Below the pieces are notes generated by a model. The model saw only the letters and a program-made list of their open reading frames with translations. It made no database searches and was not told where the DNA came from. DNA of 64,000 bases. Source: Hyaloraphidium curvatum. Its lineage: Eukaryota; Monoblepharomycota; Hyaloraphidiomycetes; Hyaloraphidiales; Hyaloraphidiaceae. The stretch's first letter is position 1. Every line of letters starts with the position of its first letter. The DNA is taken from NCBI GenBank assembly GCA_025558095.1, contig JAIVFI010000029.1:496001-560000 (forward strand), read 5' to 3'. The position numbers and the translations under genes were made by a program. Below are positions 10,582-21,435 of the stretch, piece after piece.

Positions 10582-11673
10582 ATGTTCCGGCGGCTGCCAG
10601 CAGCTGGCGCGCTCGTGCTTGCGGCAATGGGGGCGCTCAACGCCGCCCGCGGCCCCTCCTGCGCGGCCGCCTTCGGGCCGCACATCCGCGCGCCGCGGCT
10701 GTTCCGCGCGCTGGACGGCGACAACGCGCGGTGCCCCTCGCCGGACTTTGCCCGCGAGGCGCTGCGCGGGGCCGCGGACGGCGGGCTCGTCGTGCTCGTC
10801 GGCTGCAATAAGGGATACGGGCTGGCAGGCGCTCTGGGCGTCCTGGCGCCGCGGCACAGCATAGTCAACGGCGCACAGTGGCTCGATGCGCTCCCGGAAT
10901 CCGTGTCCCAGCCGAGGGGCGCGTGCGACGACGCCGGCGACGTCTACGTCCCCCTGGAACCCCCCCCCTCCCGCACACCGGACGTGTTCTGCTTTGACCC
11001 CGTCGACGGCAACACCCTCGCCGTCCGCGCAGCCCTCGCAAACCTCACCTCCTCGCTCCCATCGATCCGCATCGAGACCGCCGCCTTCTCCGACACACCC
11101 CGCGGCCCCGGCCCGCACACCGCCACCTTCCCAGGTTGTGCCCCGGGCCTCGAGACCTGCGGCTTCGGCATCCCGCACGATCCTGCGTTCCCGCCTTCCC
11201 CCCCTCCGGGGCCGCCCGTGCCGCTCACGTCCGTCGACGCCTTCCTCGCGACTCAGCCTCCCGATACCCGCATCGCATTTCTGAACATCGACACCGAGGG
11301 CCACGACCCCGCCGTGCTCCGCGGCGCCTCACTCGCCCTCTCCTCCGGCCGCGTGGACGCCCTGCGGTTCGAGTTCCACTCGATCGGGCTGTGGGCGCGG
11401 CAGCGCCTCCTGCCGATCGTCCGCGGGCTCGCGCGGAGCAACATGACCTGCTACTTCGCCTCCCGCGCCGGACGCGCGTACCACCTCGACCCGTGCGCGT
11501 GGGCGGACGAGTGGGAGGACAAGCGGTGGAGCAACGTCGTGTGCGCGCGGGAGGGGACCGGGTTCGGGAGGTGGCTGGCGGGGAGGAGGGTGGCGGAGGG
11601 GGACGCTGATGGGATCGCGGCGAGGGAGGGTGTGAAATGGATCGGGGGAGGAGCGCAAGACAGTGCGGGGTGA
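10582..11673 (+). CDS. FkbM-type SAM-dependent methyltransferase, signal-anchored
   Basis: Intronless ORF of 363 residues starting MFRRLPAAGALVLAAMGALN, a signal peptide or signal anchor, so the enzyme probably works in the secretory pathway. The SAM-binding part shows GLVVLVGCNKGYGLAG (glycine-rich loop I), DVFCFDPVDGNTLAVRA (acidic residue after strand 2) and the FkbM hallmark LTSVDAFL..., then IAFLNIDTEGHDPAVLRGA. The family typically O-methylates sugars or small molecules; the acceptor here is not predictable. In-frame codons upstream extend the frame to 10438 but include no better start, and the signal sequence supports 10582. An NMTC sequon occurs at about residue 285. Confidence 0.82.
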   Translation: MFRRLPAAGALVLAAMGALNAARGPSCAAAFGPHIRAPRLFRALDGDNARCPSPDFAREALRGAADGGLVVLVGCNKGYGLAGALGVLAPRHSIVNGAQWLDALPESVSQPRGACDDAGDVYVPLEPPPSRTPDVFCFDPVDGNTLAVRAALANLTSSLPSIRIETAAFSDTPRGPGPHTATFPGCAPGLETCGFGIPHDPAFPPSPPPGPPVPLTSVDAFLATQPPDTRIAFLNIDTEGHDPAVLRGASLALSSGRVDALRFEFHSIGLWARQRLLPIVRGLARSNMTCYFASRAGRAYHLDPCAWADEWEDKRWSNVVCAREGTGFGRWLAGRRVAEGDADGIAAREGVKWIGGGAQDSAG

Positions 11674-11841
11674 TCGATGCGGATTGGCAGAGAGGAGCGA
11701 TCGGGGCGACGGGCGCGAATGTTGTGCCGGCTACGGACCCAGACTACAGCGCATCCGCGAACTGCATCCCCTCCGTGCGTGTCCCGAAGTCAGATCCACC
11801 ATCCCGCGCGTCCGTCCCATCTCCGCCCGCTCCGCAGCCAC

Positions 11842-14800
11842 CTACGGACGCGGCGGCACGGTCGGCCGGCCCGGCACCGGCGGCCTCTCGGACACCGCGG
11901 GCCGATCCGGCACCGGCGGCCTCGCCCTCGGCGGCACGGGGATCGCCGGTCCCAGCGCCGGTGGGGGCACGGGGATCGCGGGTCCCGGGGACGCGGGGGT
12001 GGGCACGGGCAGGGCGGAGGGAAGCGTGCCGCCGGCAAACGGCGGAGGCGCCGACGGCGGCCTCGCGATGCCCGGCACGATGCCGCCAGGCGAGGGAGGC
12101 TGCGGGTCCGGGCCCTGGAAGCTGCCGGCGCGCGCGAGCGGGAGGGCGCCCAAGGGCCTCGGGAACCCGGACGGACCCGCGCGGGGGAAGGTGCCCGGGG
12201 CGGCCGGCCGCGCGGGTACTTCCGGGGGCGCCCTGCCGCCTCCCAGGCCCCACAGGTCCCTGGTTGGCGGCGGCGCGGCCGGCAGCCCCCCGCGCGGGGG
12301 ATCCAGCGCCGCGGGACCGAGCGCCGCCGACGCCCCGCCCGACCTCGCCAGCTGCAGCTCGCGCTCCAGCTCGTGCACCCTGTCCATCAGCTTCCGGTTA
12401 CGCTCGCGCAGAGCGAGGATCATGATGTCCTTCTCGCCGCACTCGGGGCACGGCCGCACGGCGGCCGCCTCGCTGCGGCGCCGCATGGCAGCCAGCCGCG
12501 CGGCGTTGATCCGCCGCCGCTCGTCCTCGTGCGTCCGCCCGCCCACGCCGAAATCGCCCGCGGCCGAGTCGTCGAAGTCGTCGCCGTCGGCAAAGTCCTC
12601 CGAGTCCGTGGTCTCGGTCGACGTGGTGCTCTCGGACCTGTCCTCGGACCGCATCGACACGGAGCTCAGATCCGCCAGCCGCCCGGCCCCGCTCGACGTC
12701 GCCGACGACTTGCGCGCCGACCCCGAACCCGAGTGCGAATGCGAATGCGAGTGCGAGGTGCCCGTGTGCGGCTTGGAAAGCCCGCTCGAGGACGACGTCT
12801 CGCCGACGATGAGCTCCCCGACCTCGGTCCGCAGCCTGCTGGAGCTCTGCTCGTGCTCCCTCCGCCCGCGGGACCGCTCCGCCGTAGGCGACCCCGCGAA
12901 CCGCGCCGTCCGCCCGGCGCTGCGGCCCCGCATGGACGACCCGGCCGTCGACCTGCTCGACGAGATCGACGCGTTGCCCAGGTCCCCCGTGGCCGACGAC
13001 GCACGCTTGCGCTCGCCGGGCTGCCCGCGAGAGCTGCCGAGGCTAGGCGTGGTGTTGGAGCGGCGGTACATGGCCGCCTCGTGGTCCCGCAGGAGGTCGC
13101 AGACCATGATCTCGTTGGCCGTGGGCCGGTCCTTGGGGTCGTGCGCGATCATGCGCCTCAGGAGCATCCACTCGGACGGGTACCGCGCGCGGAAGCTGTG
13201 CGGGACGACGCCCTTGCGCAGCTCCATCAGCGTGTAGACGCGCTCCACGGCCGAAGCAAAGGGGTAGTAGAGCTCGAAGAAGAGCACGCCGAGCGAGTAG
13301 ATGTCCGTCTTGCTGTCGTACCGCCTCCGCGAGAGCTGCTCCGGCGACGCGTACAGCAGCGTGCCCACGCCCAGGGTGAGGTTGGTCTGCGTCACGTTGA
13401 GGTTGGGGTGGTCCTTCTTCTCCTCCTCGGCGAGCTTGCGCGCGAACGTGTCCTCCCACCCCTCCTTGAGCACCACCGAGCCCGACGCCTCGGCGCCCGA
13501 CTCGGACCCGCTGCCGTCGTCGGTGCGCACCACCATCTCGTTCCAGAACTCGCGCGCGTCCTCGGCGTCCTGGTCCCCGCCGTGCCGCGCGCGCTGCGAA
13601 ATGTCCTTGGCCAGGCCAAAATCGCCCAGGAACACGTGGTCGCCCTCGAGGAACACTGTGGGCGGACAAAGACACCGTCCTGTCAGACCCAATGGAGCGC
13701 GACGCGCATCGCTCGCCACCCACCGTTCGCAGGCTTGATGTCCCTGTGGATGAACCCCCCGTTGTGCACGTGCGCGAGCCCCGAGCAGATCTGCCTGAAG
13801 ATCTGCAGGTTCGTCTGCGGGTCCACCACCACGCTCCGGGCGCCGTTGCGGGCCTGCAGCCACTTGTGCAGGTTGGAAGGCGAGCACAGCTGCATCTGGA
13901 TGAAGAGGATCGTCGAGGCCTCGGTGCGCCGGTCGCCCGAGCGGTCGCGCTTCCTGCGTTCCTTGTCCTTGTCCTCCTTGCGCGAGGCGCGCGAGGGGGC
14001 GCGCTCGTTGGCGCTCGGCACGCGGATGGGCGGCGCCACGCTCGCGCGGGCGGGGACAGGGGGAGGCGTGGGGCGGGGCGCGGGCTGCTCCAGCACCGCG
14101 GCTGCAGGGCGGCCGGGGGGAGGCGGCGGGGGGCGGGGAAGGTCCCTCTCCTTGCCCTTGGCGGCGGCGGCGGGCATACCGGCGAGGCTCATCTCGGCCG
14201 AGTCGTTGGTGGTCCCCGTGGTGTCGCTGCTCACGTCCACGTCCCGGCCGGCGGCGGCGGCGGCCACGACGGCGGGGTTCAGGGCCGGCGCCGAGTTGTC
14301 CACGGCCTCGAAGGAGGCGTCGTTGCGCAGCACCACCTTGACCTGCGGCGCCGGCATCGCCGCAGCCGCCGCAGGCGCCGCTGCGGGTGCGCCCGGCACG
14401 GCAGGCGGAGGCCGCCTGTCCCCGACCGGGAACTGCCTCCTGTTCCGCATGATGTCCTGGATCGAGCGCATCTGCTGCGGCGTGTAGAAGTTGCGCGAGA
14501 CCTCCTCGGCCGCGAGCTCGCCGGCGCTCATGTCCGCCGCGGCCAGCCCGCCCGGTGCCGACAGCTCAATCGTATCGCCCTCCTCCTCGGCCGGCGGCCG
14601 CGCCGCGGGCGGGGGAACGGGGATTGCCGGCGCGTTCTCGGGTCCCGGAACCGACGCAGGCGCAGGCGGAGGCGGAGGCGCCGCCTCGGCGGGCTTCCCC
14701 CTGTCCGGCGTCCCCGGCCTCCTCTCCCTCCCCCCGGCCCCCTTCTCCCTCTCTTCGCTCGACGAGCTCCCCCTTTTGTCCCCGTCCTCGTCCCACACCG

Positions 14801-16595
14801 CCTCGACCCACGAGTTGTAGTACCGCACCACGTTGGGGTGGTTCGAAATTCGCGCGAACGTCTTGACCTCGCGGATGATGCGCAGGTCGTCCGGCGAGAG
14901 CGACCCCGAGCCGGCGGGCATCTGCGCCCCCGTGGCGTTGGTCCCCGCCGTGTCCGTCGCCGACCCCGTCTTGCTCGGCCTCTTCTCTGACTCGACCGAC
15001 CCCGCCGACGCCGATCCCCCCGCGGACCCGCTGCCCGCCGACCCCACGCTGGCCTCGGCGCCGCCGTGCCCCGTGCCCGTGGACCCGCTGGCCGTCGACC
15101 CGCCGCCGACGTGGTTGCCCATGGCGGACTGGTTGATGTTGCTGCTGGATTGCAGCGCCGACATGGCCATGGCGTAGTCGGCGGGGTGGCACTTGAGGCG
15201 GATCTTCTTGATGGCGTACTCCTGCCCGTCGAGGCGGTTGCGGGAGCGGTAGACGGCGCCGAAGCCGCCCTTGCCGAGGAACTCCATTTCTGCAAAGCGG
15301 GGGAAAGCCGATGAGTCGGAAGGTCGCAACGCCCGCCGGCAGGCAACCCACCCTCGAACTCCTTGGCGTACCGGCTCGTCTGGCCCCACTGCTCCATCTC
15401 CTTGTGCTTCTGCGTCACGTCCCTCAGCGTCCCCACGAACAGCCCGCCCGCGAGGTACCGCTCCATCTCGTCGTCGCGGAGGTTGGCCAGCCACTCCTTG
15501 GGGAACTGCCCCAGCGACACGTCCACGGGGAACTGCGTGCCGTCCTTCCTCAGCCCGCGCAGCGTGCGCGTGACGCCGATCAGCTTGGGCGTGCCCCCGT
15601 TGCGGTACTCGGACATGTATCGGTCGTGGTGCTTGGAGTACCGCTGCGGCATGAGAATGTTGAGGGGCTTGATGCCGATCACCTCCTCCTTGGACCAGCC
15701 GAACATGTTGACGGCGGCGCGGTTGAACTCGAGGATCAGGCCGCGGCCGTTGGCCACGATGACGGCGTCGATGATGGTGTCGAGGGTCATGGAGATGAAG
15801 GGGGGGAAGATGGGGAGCGCAGAGACGGAGCCGGAGCCGGTGGAGGAGATTGACTCGGCGGAGGAGCCGGGGTCCCGGGCGGGGGTGCCGCCGCCGGGGT
15901 GTGGGACGGGGACCGGGGAGGGGCGGTGCGGGATCGAGAAGAGAGAGTGCGAGGCCGAGCCGACCGAGTGCGAGAGGGAGTTGCTGGCGTTGGTGTTGGG
16001 GGTCGAGGCATCGGCGGACGAGTCGGTGGTGGAGAGCGAGTGCGCCGAGTGCAGCGATGCCTCGGAGGCCATGGATGCCTGGCGGGCGCGGGCGCCGGCG
16101 TCTGCGGACCCGACTTCACGTGATCAGGGAGGCGGGAGACAACGAAAAGGTGAGTCAGATCCCGGCTGCGGGCCATCCGGGCGACGCACCCGAGTTGTCC
16201 GAGAAGGACGCCGAGGGCACCGACGGCGGCGACATGGACAGCGAGCGGTCGTCGCCCGAGGCGGCGGCCCGTCCCACGGCGGCGTCCAGCACGTCCGCCC
16301 GCAGCAGCGAGCGGGCGCTCGTCGCGCTGCGGTCCGAGTGCGTCTCCGAGGGCGCCCTGTGCGTGATCGCGGGCAGCGGCGCGAGCGGGGGGTCGGGCGA
16401 GAGCGGCGCGGGGGACGGCGCCGACGGCGTGCCGGGCCCGCTGCCCGCCCCGCCGTCGTCTGCCGCCGCACCGTTCCCGCCCTCCCCGCCGAGGGCCGCC
16501 GCCGCCGCGCTGAGAGGCTGTCCGCCGACGGGCGCCGCGGGCGGGAGCGCCCGCGCGGGATCGCCCGCCGATGCCGCGCCGCCGACCGCGTCCAT
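11842..16595 (-). CDS. PAS-domain eIF2-alpha-kinase-like protein kinase
   Basis: Four exons (16595-16190, 16101-15352, 15289-13724, 13655-11842) give 1,511 residues and close in frame. Residues 1-230 are Ser/Ala/Pro-rich. A PAS domain follows at about 235-350 (DTIIDAVIVANGRGLILEFN, then NMFGWSKEEVIG and LRKDGTQFPVDVS). The kinase N-lobe starts at 386 (FLGKGGFGAVY, YAIKKI), is interrupted by a roughly 400-residue low-complexity insert, and resumes with the catalytic loop HRDIKPAN, LGDFGLAKD, a second insert, YASPEQL and TDIYSLGVLFFELYYPF. The large N-lobe insert and the SLGVLFFE and DPKDRPTA features are those of the eIF2-alpha (PEK/GCN2/HRI) kinase group. The C-terminus has a CPECGEKD motif, a leucine-rich coiled coil (about 1330-1370) and a long Pro-rich tail. 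Predicted to phosphorylate eIF2-alpha under control of a ligand- or redox-sensing PAS domain. Confidence 0.85.
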
Positions 16596-17371
16596 CGCCG
16601 GCCCGGCCGCTGAGTCCCCCCGCAGTCCGCGAGAAACGCGCCCTCAGCGCCGGCCGCCGCGCCCCGAAGCGCCCATTCGACTGCTCCCGCCTTCGCGCAA
16701 GGGCAGCCCCGGCAGAAATCGCGTGTAATCCCTTGCCCAAACAAGGTGCCGATTTTGCCGATTGAATCGCGCGAATCGCCGCCCAGCGAGCTACGCCGAC
16801 ATGCTGCTCGCTTGAAAATCCGTCAATCAGGCTCGCACGCACCGTGTCCTGGCCCGACCTCGCCCCGTCCGTCCGAACGGACCCGCGACCAACCATCAGC
16901 CCCCCCGTCTCCCGGTCCAGACCCGCCAAACCGGACCCATCGGAACGCCCATCCGAGCCGCGGGTCGCGGAGGGAATGCGACCGGATCGCGGGGACGGGT
17001 GTCCGCAGGGCGGCGCATCGCTGTCCGATGCCCCGGCGCCCAGAGGCGGAAACTGCCCTGACGGCAAAGGCTTCTCCTGTCCGCACCGGCGATCCCTCGG
17101 CGTGCGGGCTTGTCGCTGCGGGGCGCATCATTGCTTTCGTTGGGATGGATCGCCTCGAGGCGCGCCCGGGTGATGCTCGGCGGCGCGATCGCCCTGGCGC
17201 CCCGTTCTTGCCACCACGCGCGGGGATCGGGATCCGCACTCGGCCCCGCAAATCGGACGAGCAGCCCCAGGCAGGCGGATGAAGCCGCCGGACGAGCGGT
17301 CACTGAACAGTTTTCTTCTAGACTCGCAAACTGCAGCACACGCGACATAGCTCCCCCGCTCCGCACCCCGA
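16596..17371. other. Intergenic, nothing recognised
   Basis: About 775 nt between the 3' end of the helical protein gene and the start codon of the PAS-kinase, both minus strand; it must contain the kinase promoter and 5' leader. Only compositional ORFs are present. Confidence 0.4.
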
Positions 17372-20118
17372 TCACTTGCCCCGCCAGAACGACTTGAGGT
17401 CCGGCAGCGGCTTGTCCCCCGTTTTCGGCGGCGCCCCCAGCACCACCGAGAACCCCAGCGCGGGCTTCTGCTCCTCGCGCTGCTCCAGCAGCATCGCCAG
17501 CGCCTCTGTGCCCGACGGCCGCTGCACCCCCGCGTCCTCCTCCTCGTCCGACCCGTCCTCGTCCGCCGCCTCCTCCCGCGCAAACATGCTCCGCGCGGGG
17601 TACTCCTCCTTGGAATACGTCTCGCCGATCACCGCCAGCGACGCCGCCCAGCGCACCTTCTTGCGGCCCTGCACGCCCACGGCCGACCCGCCCTCGACCG
17701 CCGTCCCCGTCGCCGAGATCACCCCCGACCCGAACGACGCCCCGGCCCCGAGGTGCCTCAGATTCGCCGGCACGGGAATGCTCGCCAGCGGATCCTCCTT
17801 CTCCTCCCCCTCCCCCCCCCTCCATCCCCCTCTCGGTCGCGCAGATCCAGCACGCACCCGCGTCCCCGCCCGTCTGGTGCGGGCACCTCCGCGCCAGCTT
17901 CTCCGCCACCGCCATCATCTGCAAATCGGCACCCGTCAGCCGGACCCTGTCGCTCTCGAGGAACCCCTGCAGCAGCGCGCGCGCGGCGAGGTGCTCGGGC
18001 CGGCCGGAATGCTCGAGCATGTCCATGCAGCTCCGCACGTCGGCCAGCAGCGCGGCATGGAGGTGCGCCGCGCCCGCCTGCTCCGAGGACGACGCGGCCC
18101 CGAGCAGCGCGCGGAACCGCTTGAGAACGAGCAGGTGGAACCACGCCGCCGCCGCCGCCGCCTCGCTCGCGGCGACCGCGTACACGTTGGCGGCGATCTC
18201 GTCCCGCGTGTAGCGCGCCATCTGCATGCGCACGTTGGCGGAGATGATCATGGCGTTGCGGCTGGCTTCGCGGAAGGAGGGGCTGGCGAACCAGAGCTGC
18301 AGGAGCACGTCGCGGTCCCGGTCCGGGGGGAGCGAGGCGCCGAGCGCCGACCCGGTCTCGTCGTCCTCGTTGGCCGCCTCATCCTCGACGTCCTCGAACG
18401 CGCCGGGGGACGAGAGCAGCATCACCAGCTGCCGCATCATGGTCAGGTGCCCCAGCAGCTGCTGCTGCGCCGGCGGCGCGAGGAACGACACCGCCGCGCA
18501 GACCCTCTCGGCATCCGACGCCCGCGCGCCGGCGGCCACCTCGGGCGGCAGCTTGCTCTCGATCAGGTCCAGCGAGTCCCGCAGGAAGGCGCGCCGCCGC
18601 ACGGCTTCCTTGAGCAGCGGGTTGCCCAGCACCGAGCCCACGTACCCGGGCGCCACCCCCTCGACGTCGCCCTCGCCGGCCTGCCCGCGGCGGATGAGCT
18701 CCTCCGCCACCAGCACGTCGATCAGCCGCAGCCCGGCGTCGTCCTTGAGCCAGGTCGAGAACTCCTGGATCTTGAGCGCGGCGTACCGCAGCAGCCCGAT
18801 GAAGTGCATCACCCCCGACTCGCGCAGCTTGGTGACGCAGTTGAGCAGGACGATGTCCCGCACGTGCGGGTCGGCGGCGACCCCCGTGATCGGGTCCAGC
18901 CAGCCGATGTACTCGATGGCGCGGAACTTGGGGTCCGGGGGCAGGAGGTCCATGGGGATCTCGCAGTTCTGGGTGCGCAGCGAGGGCGGGGGGAGCCGCG
19001 TCAGGGTGAGCCCGGGGTGGGGGAAGGGGACGGTGGGGAATTCCTGGCCGGGGTCGAAGAGGGTTGGGGTCTGCGTGCGCGCGGCCAGGAAGCTGTCCCG
19101 GGGGAGCCGGGGGGTCAGAATTCGGATCGGCGGCGGGGGGCCCGGGATGGACCCACAACTCGAACATGGTCACGATCCAGAAGATGGCGACCCAGCTGTG
19201 GTACACGAGAAAGTCGTCCAGCCCGCTGATCTCGGGCTCGAAGCCGTCCTCGCCGGGCACGCGCATCGCGCGCCATATGGCGATGCAGTGCCGGATGAAG
19301 GCGCGCGCGGCGGCGGGGCGCTGCATCTGCATCGAGACGAACGTCATGCCTGCAAGGGAGCGGGCCGATCGGATGTCAGTGGCGCGCGAGAGAGGCGAGG
19401 GAGGGTGCCGCCCACCGATGCCGAGGGCCCACTGCAGCGCCAGGTTCTCCTCCGTGTGCAGCGCCTTCAGGTCGCCCTCCTCCTGCGCCTGCTCGGCCTC
19501 GTCCCAGAAGCGGTCCAGCTCCTCGCGCAGCAGCCGCTCGAACCGCTTCTCGTGCCTGTCCACGACCTCGGCCACGGTGAACTCGGACGAGTACTGCCTG
19601 TCCCCCGGATCGCCGCGGTCGCGCAGCACGCGGGCGCCGACCCAGTGCACCACGCAGACGAACAGCGGGTGCAGGTAGAAGCGGCGCCACCGGGGGTCCG
19701 CGTGCGGCCACGGGGCGCCCGAGTAGTGCGCGTGCGCCTCGAGGAAGGTGGTGCGCAGCTCGACGGCCGAGCCGGGCGGAATGACGGAGAGGAAGGCGGC
19801 GACGAAGGCGGGGGCGGCGGAGGGCAGCAGCTTCGGGTCGTCGTCCGCGTTGGGCGGCGTCAGAACGAAGGGGAGCAGCGCGGGGTGGCGGGCCACGGGC
19901 ACGGGCGCGCCGCGGCGGCCGTCGGCGGAGGTTGCGCGCCGCAGCGGCGCGATCGAGCGCGCCATCGGGTCCGCGCGGTCGCGGCCGCCCCATTCGGAGC
20001 GCGCGGCGAGGTCGGCGTCGGTCTCCGTCTCGGTGGCCGTCGCGTCGTCGTCGTCGGGGGGCGCAAAGGCGCGCGGCGGCGGCCCGCGGGCGAACGGCGG
20101 CCCGACGGCGGGCGACAT
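17372..20118 (-). CDS. Large helical protein, possibly related to the fungal transcription-factor middle homology region
   Basis: Exons 20118-19416, 19349-19157 and 19092 onward join cleanly (donors GTGGGC and GTGGGT). A Pro/Asp-rich N-terminus (MSPAVGPP) is followed by a mostly helical region: PLFVCVVHWVGARVL, HTEENLALQWALGIGMTFVS, RAFIRHCIAIWRAMRV, LVYHSWVAIFWIVTMFEF. These resemble the buried helices of the fungal-specific transcription factor domain, but no Zn2Cys6 cluster is visible, so the assignment is tentative. Later parts include YIGWLDPITGVA, an acidic loop, and CPHQTGG...ACWICATERG, a cysteine/histidine cluster. The frame then changes at a run of nine C (17812-17820, plus strand). 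Beyond it the other frame continues as PLASIPVPANLRHLG... to KSFWRGK at 17372. Removing one base from the run gives 871 residues. Confidence 0.65.
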
Positions 20119-21435
20119 GGCGCGGGGGAGAGGGGCCGGCAGAGTCTGCGAGTCAGGCGGCGGGCGGGGCGGTCCAGGCAGCCAACCCTTTGTCCCCTGG
20201 CCGACCGCCCCGACCGGCCACGCGATGCAGCACCCGGCCGGGTCCGGTGCGGAAGCTCCCGCCGCGTGGATCGCTGCGTGGCCGTCCCCGCGGATGGCCG
20301 GCCGTCGCCGTGCCGGCACCGTCCGTCAGCTGCCCGGTCCCTTCCCTGTCCCAGGCGGTTGGGCGGCTTGCTCATCCTCCGTCCCCCGGTCCAACCCCCG
20401 CTGCCCGCCCCGCCCGCCGGCAAGACCTCCGCCCGGGCAATCCGCACGGAATCCGCGGGCAAGCTCCGCCCGGGCAGCCCCGGCCGGCCGGCAGCCGTCC
20501 CCGGCGGGAACCCTTGGCGGTGGTGGGGCGGTCCAGGCCCGACGGCGCCGAAACTCGCCCGCCCCGCCGACCGATTACCGGCGGAGGGGCTTCCGGGCGC
20601 GCGTTGCAAATCGGCCCCCGGGGGTCGCTGGGCCGCGGTTTCCGGGCGCGGGGGAGGAAACTCCGCCCAGTCACCGGTCCCCCTGCCGCCCCGGGGCTTT
20701 TGCCGCCCCCGGCGATCGGTGCGGGTCGGTCCGGGGCGCGGCGAAACGCGTCCGACAGCGCCCAAGGGCGCACAGCAGGGGTCGGAGTCGTCTGTCCGGC
20801 CCGCCGCGCCCGGCTGCGGGGGAAGGCGTCCGGTGTCGCGGCCGTCGCCCAGTACTTCGCCCCGGGCTCTCCGCACCGCGCACGCCAGCTCTGCCCGTCC
20901 ACGGCCTCCTTGCCTGCACGTGCCATTATTCCCCAACATGGACAGGCCGAGGTAAAACTCCGGAGCCTCCGGTCGTCGCCTGTCGATCGGCTCCTCTCCA
21001 GCGACGATCACCCGCACTTGCCACAATTCCCATCGCCCGCGTCGCTCCTTGCCGCTGGTCTGGTAATCGCATCCGCGGCAGCCACCACCGCAAAGCTCGC
21101 AAAACCGTCGCTTATGTTCCGTGCTCGGCAGGAAACCCGAGCGCTCTCGGCGATGAAGGACGCTGGCCTGCCCGTGTGCGTGCCGCCTCCCGATCCTTCT
21201 GGTCCCCGCCAACCATCCATCGAGGACCTCGGAACGCGATTTGCCATCCGCTGGCCCCACTCGAGGGGCATGACGGTGATCGCAGCGCTCCCGCGGCGCT
21301 GCGGGCAGACAGGGTCCAGGCGGAGGCGGGCGGGCAGTCAACGGGGTCCGCAGGGATCCAGGCCCGGCGTGCTCGGAAGCGGCCCACGACACCGCCTGCC
21401 GAGCGGATCCGACTTTCTCCCTACCGCTTCCCCCG
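20119..21435. other. Long divergent intergenic region, nothing recognised
   Basis: About 1.3 kb between the start of the helical protein gene (minus) and the first glutamine-amidotransferase-like gene (plus). Long overlapping ORFs on both strands here are Arg/Pro/Ala-rich and lack motifs or start contexts. It should contain two promoters. No repeat or RNA gene seen. Confidence 0.4.

Noticed and set aside
11677-14487. 936-codon open frame on the plus strand
   Set aside because: It is antisense to the PAS-kinase exons; composition is Arg/Pro/Gly-rich and its apparent order comes from codon bias of the kinase.
17376-19229. 617-codon open frame on the plus strand
   Set aside because: Antisense shadow of the helical protein gene; no motif or start context.
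18226-20955. 909-codon open frame on the plus strand
   Set aside because: Antisense to the same gene and then intergenic; low-complexity, no splice-linked continuation.
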